This document shows positions 44,914 to 53,565 of a DNA stretch of 64,000 nucleotides, piece after piece; within the stretch, counting starts at the first letter, position 1, and every line of letters starts with the position of its first letter. The translations under genes and the position numbers were made by a program. The stretch is taken from the NCBI RefSeq assembly GCF_020829495.1, contig NZ_JAIVFQ010000007.1, positions 1-64,000 on the forward strand, in the 5' to 3' direction. The DNA comes from Nostoc favosum CHAB5714 (lineage in GTDB: Bacteria; Cyanobacteriota; Cyanobacteriia; Cyanobacteriales; Nostocaceae). Below the pieces are notes generated by a model. The model had not been told where the DNA came from, ran no database searches, and saw nothing but the letters and a program-made list of their open reading frames with translations.

Positions 44914-45880
44914 TGACTCAGAATCCTTACAATCTCAGTGTCTCGGTTGGTTATTGACAGATGATGTCAAAAATAACGACCAATCTGTAGAATGTGAGGA
45001 AAATGACGGGGTAAAAAACCTCCACAATGAAGCCACTGCTTCAAAAAGCAGTGAGCCAAAATTGGGAGGAACGCCCCAGACCTTTCAATTGGGAGAAATT
45101 CCTACTGTGCTAGATCGTTTCCAAGCTGTCCTTAAGCATCGCTTACAAATCCAAGCCCAAGACCACCCACCTTTATTTCCTTGGGAAACACAATTAATCG
45201 AATATCCCGATTGTGTTGATGAGCCGTCAATGACGCTCGTTCCTACCTGGGGGTGGATGGTACAACAGTCGAAACTGAACCTGCCGCTTCCCTTGCCGGA
45301 AAGAGTTTTTCAGCAATTGCTGGAACAATGTCAGGCATTGGTGACATCTTCAGTACCTCTGGGAGCAAAATTAGTTCAAGTGGTGGAGAACTTTTTTCCC
45401 AACGAGTCTCAAGCACTAAACGATATCGCGGGATTGGTGCTAAGAAGCACCTATCGTTCTGTAAGTACTCTGGATACAATGCCCAATATTCAGAGCGATT
45501 ATTCAGATTTACAACCGCGTCAACAAATGGCTTTGTCATTGCTGGCGGCTAAACAACTGCTGGAAAATCTGACTCTACCACTTTCAGCAGCTAGTCCAGT
45601 GGTAGAAAGACAATGGCTAACCACTGTCGGTAATTTGAACATTAGAGTAGAGTATCAGTTTGTAGGTATTACGAAGTTACTTGTTCAGGCTGAGTTACCC
45701 GTTAAAGGAACTTTGACACTTCGCAAAAGTGGAACTTTAGCAATGGCAACATCTTCGACTCCCGGATACTTAAGTGTAGAGTTAGGTTGCGAACAACTTA
45801 ACCCAACTTATACTCTGGAAGTTGAGTTTCCAGAAATAGACGAACAGCCGCTTTTGTTTGTGATTAATCCGACTGTGTAA
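44906..45880 (+). CDS. patU: Heterocyst pattern protein PatU, unsplit
   Basis: 324 residues from ATG 44906, overlapping the hetZ stop by 8 bp, so the two are translationally coupled. PatU works with HetZ to set heterocyst spacing. The variable N-terminus (1-60) precedes the conserved region (IPTVLDRFQAVLKHRLQ, PLFPWETQL, WGWMVQQSKLNLPLPLPE). In Anabaena PCC 7120 the locus is split into patU5 and patU3; here it is one continuous frame, as reported for N. punctiforme. Confidence 0.9.
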   Translation: MNSDSESLQSQCLGWLLTDDVKNNDQSVECEENDGVKNLHNEATASKSSEPKLGGTPQTFQLGEIPTVLDRFQAVLKHRLQIQAQDHPPLFPWETQLIEYPDCVDEPSMTLVPTWGWMVQQSKLNLPLPLPERVFQQLLEQCQALVTSSVPLGAKLVQVVENFFPNESQALNDIAGLVLRSTYRSVSTLDTMPNIQSDYSDLQPRQQMALSLLAAKQLLENLTLPLSAASPVVERQWLTTVGNLNIRVEYQFVGITKLLVQAELPVKGTLTLRKSGTLAMATSSTPGYLSVELGCEQLNPTYTLEVEFPEIDEQPLLFVINPTV

Positions 45881-46273
45881 CCTTAATTGCCACCGCTAGT
45901 ACGTAATGCCGAATATCTTAAGGTAACTATTGCCTAGCTGTTGCCTTGGGGCTTTTTCTGTCTCTAGATACTACTAGCAACAGGGTGCTTACTTATACGT
46001 AAAGTGTGGTTACAGTTAACCAGTGGGTGTAGAGTCAGCCTCCACCCCATAATTGATTTTTTGTAGGTACTCGTCAGTCTACTGGGTTATTAGTAAAGCC
46101 TGGGGAACGAGTTAGTTTGTTGTGTTGTGCTGATTTCGCCTTTATTTTACCAAGCCACCAATTTTTCACAACGAATTTATTCGGTTGTGTTGCTTTTTTT
46201 ATACAAAATTATGTTCACGCTTGGCGTTACAGTTCGCGGTAACGTTATATCATCGCTTGATTACTTATTAAAC

Positions 46274-46347
46274 CCCAAGAACCCCACCCCCAACCCCCTC
46301 CCCGCAAGCGAGGAGGGGAGACAAAGTGTAGCTTTGGCGGGGTGAGG
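46274..46347. repeat. GC-rich palindromic repeat (CCCCTCCCCGCAAGCGAGG core)
   Basis: One of several copies in the window of AACCCCACCCCCAACCCC... GGCGGGGTGAGG; others at about 8898-8970, 33052-33120, 57320-57362, 60676-60720 and 61086-61128. Confidence 0.75.
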
Positions 46348-46398
46348 TGCAATAATTGTAGGAATCATAACTAATTTTCCGAACTCGATATTACATAG

Positions 46399-46553
46399 CA
46401 ATGCGCTTGGGTTAAGGCTAAAACTTTATCAAAGTCAATTTTTTTAACAAACCGCAGAGGCGCAGAGAAGCCAGTTCGTTGGGCGGGTTCCCCGACTTGA
46501 AGCAACTGGCGCGACGCAGAGAGAATAAAGAAATCCTTAACTCAAGGCTATTG
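46399..46553. repeat. Miniature element, CAATGCGCTTGGGTTAAGG ends, with a small nested insertion
   Basis: Ends CAATGCGCTTGGGTTAAGG and CCTTAACTCAAGGCTATTG. Apart from an internal about 45-bp insertion (CCAGTTCGTTGGGCGGGTTC to CAACTGGCGC), it matches the 18213-18323 element closely. The same insertion is inside the 1450-1588 element. Confidence 0.75.
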
Positions 46554-46787
46554 CGTTATGTACTTCTAAGGGAAAGTAAGCTACCCATAGCTGTTCTTTT
46601 GGCGCATAGTCTCTGTCACAAGAAGGGAAGCAAAGATTGATAACAGGGTTTTTAAACTCCTGCGAGGACTTTAATTTGTAAAATACGCGCTAAACGTTCA
46701 TAGATGCGTGAAGGCAGGATAAGAAAGCTTCTTCTAAGGGGAATACTTTAAAGTAGGGCGAACAGTTTCGTCCTCAGCATTGTTTCC

Positions 46788-49118
46788 GTGGAATTTTCAC
46801 TTAGACTCGAAATGCTTAACTTATCCAGGATGAATCGGTTTTGGCGTGTAGGTAATTTCTGGCGGCAAAATCCGCAGCGATCGCCTTTGATAGAGGTGGA
46901 AGATTCAATTTCCTTGCGGGTGCTGGTGCTAGCGTTGGTTGTTTTGGGAATTGTGGCGACGGATATCGCTGCCGAAACTTCATTCAGTTTTTGGGCGTTA
47001 CCCTTGAGTGTATTAGGTGCGATTTGGAGTTACTATCGTCGCCGCGATCGCAATGTTGCAGTTAAGTTTTGTATCGCCATCGGAATGTTAGTGGCACTGG
47101 GTGCTTTCTTTGGCCGATTAGTGGGAGAGTTGAATGATACACGGTTGGGTTTGGCAGAGTTATTAATTCAACTCCAGGTGTTGCATAGCTTTGATACACC
47201 ACGCCGGAAAAATTTGGGCTATTCGATTGTTATAGGACTGATTTTATTGGGTGTGGCGGCAACGTTAAGTCAGACTTTAGCATTTGCACCTGTGTTGCTG
47301 TTATTTTTAGCGATCGCTCTCCCAACTTTAGTATTAGATTATCGCTCACGCTTGGGTTTGCAGCCATTAAAAATAAAAAATGAAAAATTAAATCAGAAGA
47401 ATTCCTCAACTCTTAATTTTAAATTTTTAATTCTGAATTTTTTCCTAATTGTCGGTCTGGGACTGGCAATTTTTGCTGTTTTACCCAGATTTCCTGGCTA
47501 TCAATTACGCAATTTTCCTGTAAGTTCTGCGATTCCAGTAAAAGGTAATTTCACCGGACGTAGTATCATTAATCCCGGTTATGTCCGCCAAGGTAAAGGC
47601 GATAATCAAGGCACTGGTACGGGACAAAATCAAACTGGTCAACCAGGTAAGGTAGATAATAACTTTTATTACGGTTTTAATAGCCAAATTAACCAAAATC
47701 TGCGGGGCGAGATGAAACCGAAAGTTGTGATGCGGGTGCGATCGCAAGCTGAGGGTTTTTGGCGAGTTCTAGGATTTGACCGTTATACGGGTAAGGGATG
47801 GGAAGTTTCCCGTAATGAAGATGTTACAACCATCAAGCGATCGCCTTGGTCTTACCAAATTTTCCTGAACCGACCTCTGATTACTGCTAAAACCCAAGAG
47901 ATAGTACAAACTTATACAGTGGTGGCGGATTTGCCTAACCTAATTCCGGCGATGGCTTATCCCAAAGAGATTTACTTTCCCACACCAATGATCGCGGTTG
48001 ATACAGAAAATGGATTGCGATCGCCTGTGGAATTATCAGAAGGACTCACTTACACAGTAATTTCTGAAGTACCATACCGCGATCGCACTAAATTAGCTGA
48101 AGCCTCTACTAAATATCCACAGGATATTAAAAAGTATTATCTACAAATTCCTCCCGAAATTGCCGAAAAAGTCCGGCAACGTACCGAAGAAATTCTTGCT
48201 AACTACAATCAAGAACGAGTTGCAAAGTCTTCTAAAAGTCTAGATTCACCCTATGAAAAAGCTCTCTACTTAGCTCAATATTTAAAGCAACGCTACTCTC
48301 TTCCCCAAAATCCCTTAGATTTGCCTTATTTGGCAGAAAAAGATGACTTAGTAGAAGCTTTTTTATTCAAATATAAAGGCGGTTATCCAGACCACTTCTC
48401 AACAGTTCTCACGGTAATGCTACGTTCCATTGGTATCCCAGCCCGGTTGGTAGCAGGGTTTAGTGCAGGAGAATTCAATCCATTTACAGGGCTATATGTT
48501 GTCCGTAATACTGACGCTTATGCGATGACGGAAGTATATTTTCCTAAATATGGCTGGTTTGCCTTTGACCCCATTCCCAATCATCCGCTCATACCTCCAT
48601 CAGTGGAAGATACTCAGACTTTTAGTGTGTTGCGTCAGTTGTGGCATTGGGTTGCTGGGTGGTTGCCTTCTCCAGTGACGGGTTTGTTGAATAATGTATT
48701 TGAGACAATATTTAAGTGGGTGATTAGAGCGATCGCTTGGTTTTTAGCTTTATTCTCTCAAGGTTGGTTTGGCGTATTGACTGGCTTAATCTTGGCAACT
48801 ACAGCAGCTTTCTTTGGTTGGCTGGGTTGGGGACAATGGCGAGAGTGGCGCAATCGTCGATGGTTAAAGAAATTGCCAGCAATGGAGAGCCTTTATCAAC
48901 AAATGCTGCAATGGACAACCCAAAAAGGTTTAGGTAAGCATCCAGCACAAACACCTTTAGAGTATGCCAGAGTCTCATATCAGCATCATGCCCCGGCAGC
49001 TGCTGAGGTTATAGATGAGATTAGCCAAGCCTATGTTAGTTGGCGTTATGGTGGTCATAGTCCTAACTTGCAGCGACTGCGAGAAAGATGGCAAGAACTG
49101 AAAAAGACTACTAAGTAA
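46788..49118 (+). CDS. DUF3488/DUF4129-type transglutaminase-fold membrane protein, catalytic residues replaced
   Basis: 776 residues from GTG 46788 (ATG 46812 or 46830 are alternatives; the last follows CCAGG). N-terminal five to six membrane segments (about 40-240, DUF3488/TgpA-like), a periplasmic part, the transglutaminase core (about 460-610), another membrane segment (about 665-690) and a cytoplasmic DUF4129-like tail (about 700-776). At the expected catalytic Cys of the G-Y-C-E-H motif the protein has GYPDHFSTVL (P534), and the catalytic His of DAHAW is Tyr (DAYAMTEVYF, Y578); only D594 (FAFDPIP) remains. Likely a structural or binding pseudoenzyme of the cell envelope. Confidence 0.85.
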   Translation: MEFSLRLEMLNLSRMNRFWRVGNFWRQNPQRSPLIEVEDSISLRVLVLALVVLGIVATDIAAETSFSFWALPLSVLGAIWSYYRRRDRNVAVKFCIAIGMLVALGAFFGRLVGELNDTRLGLAELLIQLQVLHSFDTPRRKNLGYSIVIGLILLGVAATLSQTLAFAPVLLLFLAIALPTLVLDYRSRLGLQPLKIKNEKLNQKNSSTLNFKFLILNFFLIVGLGLAIFAVLPRFPGYQLRNFPVSSAIPVKGNFTGRSIINPGYVRQGKGDNQGTGTGQNQTGQPGKVDNNFYYGFNSQINQNLRGEMKPKVVMRVRSQAEGFWRVLGFDRYTGKGWEVSRNEDVTTIKRSPWSYQIFLNRPLITAKTQEIVQTYTVVADLPNLIPAMAYPKEIYFPTPMIAVDTENGLRSPVELSEGLTYTVISEVPYRDRTKLAEASTKYPQDIKKYYLQIPPEIAEKVRQRTEEILANYNQERVAKSSKSLDSPYEKALYLAQYLKQRYSLPQNPLDLPYLAEKDDLVEAFLFKYKGGYPDHFSTVLTVMLRSIGIPARLVAGFSAGEFNPFTGLYVVRNTDAYAMTEVYFPKYGWFAFDPIPNHPLIPPSVEDTQTFSVLRQLWHWVAGWLPSPVTGLLNNVFETIFKWVIRAIAWFLALFSQGWFGVLTGLILATTAAFFGWLGWGQWREWRNRRWLKKLPAMESLYQQMLQWTTQKGLGKHPAQTPLEYARVSYQHHAPAAAEVIDEISQAYVSWRYGGHSPNLQRLRERWQELKKTTK

Positions 49119-49153
49119 TTCAAAACTTCGCATAAATTACTCATAAAACGCGA

Positions 49154-49275
49154 TGTGCAACTTAATTTTTGACCTCTCTCCAAACCTCTCTCCTGCAAGG
49201 AGAGAGGCTTTGAATTCTCCCCCTTCCCTCGTAGGGAAGGGGGCTGGGGGGTTAGGTTCGAGTAAAAGTTGCACA
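49154..49275. repeat. Element with TGTGCAACTT inverted ends and two inner hairpins
   Basis: TGTGCAACTT (49154-49163) and AAGTTGCACA (49266-49275). Inside are CTCTCTCCTGCAAGGAGAGAG and CCCCTTCCCTCGTAGGGAAGGGG hairpins, placed between two convergent genes. Confidence 0.7.
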
Positions 49276-49280
49276 CAGCG

Positions 49281-49631
49281 TCATAAAGGTAGATAGAGTA
49301 CAACTCCCTTCCATTCTGCTTGCTTACTAAAATCAACAAGCAGTAGCAATTCATCAATCGCTTGTCTGATGGGCATCCGGTCATTAACTACAAATAATCC
49401 TGACACCAGCTTTCCCGTTATCAATCGCTCGTAAGCAAAGTTTGGCATTGTTGCACGGTCATGGGTTAAAACAATGCGCTCATTTGTTGCTGCCCAATCT
49501 AGAATCGCTAAATCGTCTACTTCCCGTAAACCAACATCTTGAACCCGAAGTAAATCAAGATTGGGTTGACGCAGAAATAGCCCTCGAACGATATCGCCAT
49601 TAAAGTTTTCATCGCTTAACAAGCTCAACAT
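49281..49631 (-). CDS. DUF5615 PIN-like toxin
   Basis: 116 residues from ATG 49631 (MLSLLSDENFNGDIVRGLF); the frame opens 6 bp earlier. PIN-like/Mut7-C-type ribonuclease fold: acidic D in LSDENF, DDLAILDWA, and THDRATMP as the conserved second acidic cluster. Directly follows the DUF433 gene with a gap of 8 bp to the ATG. Together they make a type II toxin-antitoxin module; RNase activity is inferred from the fold. Confidence 0.82.
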   Translation of the reverse strand: MLSLLSDENFNGDIVRGLFLRQPNLDLLRVQDVGLREVDDLAILDWAATNERIVLTHDRATMPNFAYERLITGKLVSGLFVVNDRMPIRQAIDELLLLVDFSKQAEWKGVVLYLPL

Positions 49632-49639
49632 AACCACTT

Positions 49640-49969
49640 TTAAGATTGTTGTTGAGCCAATAACCGAGAACGAATCAGACTCAAATCAGGTTGAACACTG
49701 GACAAACGTTGCTGTACAGATTCAGCTAACTGTTCTCTGTGATTAAGGTAGGATTTTATAGCGTTTTGATGCCGAAGATAGTAACCAATGGTGCTGTAAA
49801 CATCTGACAATGATAGGGTCGAGTACCTTTGGACAATAGACTCAGGGGACGCGCCATCCTGAAAAGCTCGGATTACGACCTCTAGTAAAACTCTTGAATT
49901 GCCAACTCGAATTGCTCCAGTTTCATCTTCTCGAAGAGGAGGTGTCTCACGCTCTAAAACCAGGCTCAT
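49640..49969 (-). CDS. DUF433-type antitoxin
   Basis: 109 residues. The DUF433 core (IRVGNSRVLLEVVIRAFQDG, then SPESIVQRYSTLSLSDVYSTIGYYL) is a small winged-helix DNA-binding fold, and the C-terminal helix (QQRLSSVQPDLSLIRSRLLA) probably contacts the toxin. It is upstream of the DUF5615 toxin on the minus strand, the usual antitoxin-first order, so the pair is probably autoregulated. Confidence 0.82.
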   Translation of the reverse strand: MSLVLERETPPLREDETGAIRVGNSRVLLEVVIRAFQDGASPESIVQRYSTLSLSDVYSTIGYYLRHQNAIKSYLNHREQLAESVQQRLSSVQPDLSLIRSRLLAQQQS

Positions 49970-50093
49970 GCGCTAATTTCCCTGACTGACTGGATGTAAT
50001 AGTAACTTAATTCAGGTGCGATCGCTTCCACTTCAATCAAAACAGGCGATCGCAATTAGTGAAATACAATATAATTTAAGCGAATTTACCAAA

Positions 50094-50774
50094 TTAGCTA
50101 TTATTTTGGATTTCGTCTAACTTGGCACGCACTGCCTGGATATCCTGCCACATCAACCATTTCGGCGCACCTCTTTCTTTAGAAGGGTTACGCAGCAAGT
50201 AGGAAGGATGAAAAATTGGCATACATAAACGCCCTTCCCACTCTAACCACTCTCCGCGAATTTTCGTAATCCCTCGCTTATCGCCAGTGATGCCTTTGAC
50301 AGCAGTTGCACCTGTTAACAGGATTATTTTGGGGTCAACTAAACGAATTTGTTCTAGTAAGTAGGGTAAACAAGCGGCCACTTCTACAGGTGTAGGAACT
50401 CTATTATCTGGTGGGCGGCATTTGTTGATATTGGCAATATATACATCATGCTCAGTACTCAGATTTACAGATGCTAGGATTTTCTCTAACAACTGCCCCG
50501 ATCTGCCTACAAATGGTAAACCGGTTTCGTCCTCATTTTGACCAGGCGCTTCCCCAATAACCATAATTGGGGCTTTGAGATTACCGCGTCCGACAACAGC
50601 ATGAGTCCGAATGTCTCCCAATGCACAGCGATGGCAGCGATTGCAATGTTGTGCCAACTCCGTCATGGCAGAATAAGTTCCCGGAGCGATCGCAATTTTA
50701 GCGTCTGTGGGAATCAGTTCTCGTTGGTTAAGGGTTGAGTCGTCGAAGAGGCTGAGTTGGGTTTCGCTGCTCAT
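50094..50774 (-). CDS. Family 4 uracil-DNA glycosylase (4Fe-4S)
   Basis: 226 residues. Removes uracil from DNA. Motif 1 is MVIGEAPGQNEDETGLPFVG; cysteines for the Fe-S cluster are in HCNRCHRCALG and NKCRPPDNR with the third region CLPYL; motif 2 is the HPSYLLRNP loop. An N-terminal 35-residue extension (SLFDD) could carry a PCNA/beta-clamp-type contact. Length fits bacterial/archaeal UDGa-type enzymes. Confidence 0.9.
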   Translation of the reverse strand: MSSETQLSLFDDSTLNQRELIPTDAKIAIAPGTYSAMTELAQHCNRCHRCALGDIRTHAVVGRGNLKAPIMVIGEAPGQNEDETGLPFVGRSGQLLEKILASVNLSTEHDVYIANINKCRPPDNRVPTPVEVAACLPYLLEQIRLVDPKIILLTGATAVKGITGDKRGITKIRGEWLEWEGRLCMPIFHPSYLLRNPSKERGAPKWLMWQDIQAVRAKLDEIQNNS

Positions 50775-50966
50775 GAAAATTAGGATTTTGGCATCAGCAC
50801 CATCTGTCTTATCTGAGTTAAATACTGCTTTGGTTGGAGATTTATCAGAATAAATAGACTTTTGCTGAATACTTAATTATTTATACAAATCTTATTGTAT
50901 CAGTTAATTTGAGACAAAATTCAGTCATCATAAAAGCAGTACCGTCCTAAAATGCTGGGGGAAACC

Positions 50967-51665
50967 ATGTCACATACCCCGCTTTTCGCCGATCGCACCC
51001 ATGCGGGTGAGGAATTAGCGCGAGTGATTCATGATGTTTTGACTCAGCAAACTATTGATTCTGGGGTTAAGCCTGTACCAATTGTTTATGCTTTGCCAAG
51101 AGGAGGTGTACCAGTAGCAGCACCAATAGCACGTCTTTTGGATTGTCCGTTGACAATTGTTGTGGCGAAAAAGATTAGCCATCCAGAAAACCCAGAGTTA
51201 GCAATTGGTGCAGTGACTACTTTTGGAAATGTTCTTTGGACTGATCAAAAGCTATTTCGCCTTAAACATGATGCACGGTGGCGGGAAGTAGCTTTAAATA
51301 AAGCGATAAACCTTGCTAAGTCTCTTGAGGCTCTATTAATTCCTGCTTGTGGGCAGGTGAATGCAGAGAATGCTACGCTCATCTTAGTTGATGATGGCAT
51401 TGCTACAGGTATGACAATAGCGGTAGCAGCAACTGCTCTCAAAACACTTTCTCCAGCAGCAGTTTGGCTATGTACTCCAGTAGCGCCACAAACATTGCTA
51501 CCTTGGTTAGAACAGTGGGGCGATCGCACCATTGTCTTGGAAACACCGGAACCCTTTCGGAGTGTGAGTAATTTTTATGCCCAATTTCCCCAAGTAGATA
51601 CATTAGAAGTTCTCGCATATCTCCAGCAACAAAAGACAATGGGAGAAATTGACCTATGCGAGTAA
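50967..51665 (+). CDS. Phosphoribosyltransferase-family protein
   Basis: 232 residues from ATG 50967, which follows GGGGGAAACC (frame opens at 50952). Type I PRTase PRPP loop ATLILVDDGIATGMTIA (about 139-155) and the earlier YALPRGGVPVAAPIA segment fit the predicted PRTase family often near erythromycin-esterase-like genes. The substrate base is unknown. Divergent from the UDG gene. Confidence 0.85.
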   Translation: MSHTPLFADRTHAGEELARVIHDVLTQQTIDSGVKPVPIVYALPRGGVPVAAPIARLLDCPLTIVVAKKISHPENPELAIGAVTTFGNVLWTDQKLFRLKHDARWREVALNKAINLAKSLEALLIPACGQVNAENATLILVDDGIATGMTIAVAATALKTLSPAAVWLCTPVAPQTLLPWLEQWGDRTIVLETPEPFRSVSNFYAQFPQVDTLEVLAYLQQQKTMGEIDLCE

Positions 51666-51806
51666 TTTTAAATTATTAACTAATTATTAACTCTTAATTA
51701 TTCCTTTCCCTCTCTTGCTTTTTAACGATTTTTGGGCGTTTTTCTCAAGAGAGCTAATGGCATCAGCAAGTTTTGTGACTCTTGTCTTTATCCCCATTAC
51801 AAAACT

Positions 51807-51834
51807 GAATTACGAATTACGAATTACGAATTAC
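51807..51834. repeat. STRR: four GAATTAC heptamers, supplying a gene's stop codon
   Basis: Four exact 7-bp copies and a partial fifth. The TAA stop of the TPR gene (51831-51833, minus) lies in the fourth copy. Confidence 0.85.
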
Positions 51835-52931
51835 GAATTATTTGAAGATGTTCCTTGCTGGTATTGCATAGCTTTGGCATAATCACCCAAGGCGTAGCAA
51901 GCAGCTTTCAGACGATCAAGAGCTTCTTCTTCACTGCGCCGATCTTTGATACTTCTAGCTAACAGCAAACGTTCTTCATAATACTTAATTGCTTTGTTAT
52001 AGTCACCCAAAGCTTCACAAGCAACTCCTAAATTACCTAAAGACTGTTCCTCGCTACGCTTGTCTTTAATTTCTCTAGCTAATTGCAGGCGTTCTTCATA
52101 ATACTTAATGGCTTTAGCATAATCACCTAAGGCATAACTTGCATTCCCTAGATTCTTTAGCACCTGAGAGGCACTGCGAACATGTTTTAACGAGCGTGCT
52201 AGTACTACACACTGCTCATAATAGGCGATCGCTTTTGGGTAATTGTCCAAAGCATACCAAGCATTACCCAAATTTTTGAGTACCTGTTCCTCGCCCCAGT
52301 TATCTTTAAGTTCCCGGACAATTTCTAGGCTTTGCTGCTGATACTCAATTGCCTGCGTAAAGTTTCCCGAAGCTTTATACACTAATCCCAAATTATTCAG
52401 TGCTGCTACTTGACTACGTTTGTCTTGCAGCTGTTGCGTTATTTTTAAACACTTTTCCAAAAATTCAATAGCCTTGTTATGGTCATTTAGATGACGGTAT
52501 GCATTTCCTACGTGGGAAAGTGCTTGCATCTGCAATGCTAAATCTGAGTTATTATTCAGCAAAGACAGACACTGTTGGGAGTAGGAGATAGCACCTTTGT
52601 AGTCTCCAGCGCTGTAAGTTACCAATCCTAAAAAAGAAAGTGCCTGTGCCTGTTTTTGCAAATCCCCAACTGCCTGAAACAGCCCCAAGCATTGTTGTAA
52701 GGACTTCAACGCTGCTATTAATTCACCAGCTTGCTGCTGTTGAATTCCTTGCCTTAGTAGCTTGGATGCTTCCGATATGTCGTCACTTTCCTGTATAGGT
52801 AGTATTTCTGCTTGTGAACCAGAGTCAAATTCATGGGTAATTGTATTACGCTTCACTGATTTTAAGTATGTTATGGGTAATTGCACGGAAACTGTATTTT
52901 TCGATCTGTTATTCCATTCGCTTTTAGACAT
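51831..52931 (-). CDS. Tetratricopeptide-repeat protein (40-residue LGN/Rapsyn-type repeats)
   Basis: 366 residues, start ATG after AGGAAAGGGCTG. A 50-residue polar N-terminus precedes about seven 40-residue TPR units (about 55-350), e.g. ALNNLGLVYKASGNFTQAIE, VLKNLGNAWYALDNYPKAIA, SLGNLGVACEALGDYNKAIK. No catalytic domain. Such proteins are scaffolds; partners unknown. The C-terminal codons and stop are in an STRR heptamer array (51807-51834). Confidence 0.85.
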   Translation of the reverse strand: MSKSEWNNRSKNTVSVQLPITYLKSVKRNTITHEFDSGSQAEILPIQESDDISEASKLLRQGIQQQQAGELIAALKSLQQCLGLFQAVGDLQKQAQALSFLGLVTYSAGDYKGAISYSQQCLSLLNNNSDLALQMQALSHVGNAYRHLNDHNKAIEFLEKCLKITQQLQDKRSQVAALNNLGLVYKASGNFTQAIEYQQQSLEIVRELKDNWGEEQVLKNLGNAWYALDNYPKAIAYYEQCVVLARSLKHVRSASQVLKNLGNASYALGDYAKAIKYYEERLQLAREIKDKRSEEQSLGNLGVACEALGDYNKAIKYYEERLLLARSIKDRRSEEEALDRLKAACYALGDYAKAMQYQQGTSSNNS

Positions 52932-53070
52932 CAGCCCTTTCCTGTTCAGTCTGGTGCTGAATCTAGTGTTCCCAAAACCACGAGGTATCTTTCATCAGGT
53001 TGGTTTAGCACAGCGTAGGTTAGGCGTGATACCATTTCACTTTAATAATGAAATGATACAAATACGCTGG

Positions 53071-53099
53071 TAGGGGCATGGCATTGCCATGCCCCTACG
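53071..53099. repeat. Perfect 14-bp-stem hairpin element
   Basis: GTAGGGGCATGGCA, one T, TGCCATGCCCCTAC. It directly follows the truncated NADAR gene on the minus strand and may mark the breakpoint. Confidence 0.8.
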
Positions 53100-53105
53100 A
53101 GAAAT

Positions 53106-53351
53106 CTAGTCGTCTTTAACTTGTTCCCAATCTTGCCGTAGGGGACGGGTTCTCTCACACCCCATTTTTGCCGCATCTTTAGGTGTTTTAACTAAACGAA
53201 TTTGTTCTACATGAGGTGTACCCACAAACTTTTGCGCTTGAAAGTAGTGTTCGCTAGTTGACCAATAGAATCCATCTAATTCAAAGCCGTGGGGCGAAAA
53301 GTTAGAGAAACAGCCATATTCTTCACGAGTGCTATAAAAGTAGATTGTCAT
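53106..53351 (-). pseudogene. 3'-truncated NADAR-family (YbiA-type) N-glycosidase
   Basis: 81 residues from ATG 53351 (MTIYFYSTREEYGCFSNFSPHG). NADAR proteins remove ADP-ribose-type or riboflavin-pathway intermediates and are about 150-180 residues; here the N-terminal half with SEHYFQAQKF and DAAKMG is present and then a stop follows DWEQVKDD, after which the DNA becomes the hairpin repeat at 53071-53099. Thus the C-terminal half is missing. NADAR genes also occur in anti-phage contexts, but this copy is likely inactive. Confidence 0.7.
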
Positions 53352-53565
53352 AGATGTCACACAGAATTAAATTCTGAATTCTGGCGACTGACGCATGTAT
53401 TCTGTTTTATTAATAATAAATCCCCCCCTTCCTCCTGAAAATGCGGGGCTATGTCCGCTATTTCTGAGAGTACTTGGGAGGATATTCAAGAAATAAATGT
53501 CAGTAATCTACAATTATTAATTATTGGCTCAATTTAAACGCACCTACTAAAAGTTAGGTGTTGAT

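Larger units (their letters stand above)
45881..46787. other. Intergenic region after patU with two repeats
   Basis: About 900 bp. Contains a GC-rich palindromic repeat (46274-46347) and a miniature element (46399-46553). The 72-codon frame at 46127-46345 ends inside the former and is rejected. No gene seen. Confidence 0.6.

Noticed and set aside
46127-46345. 72-codon frame after patU
   Set aside because: Its C-terminal third is a dispersed GC-rich repeat and no ribosome site is seen.
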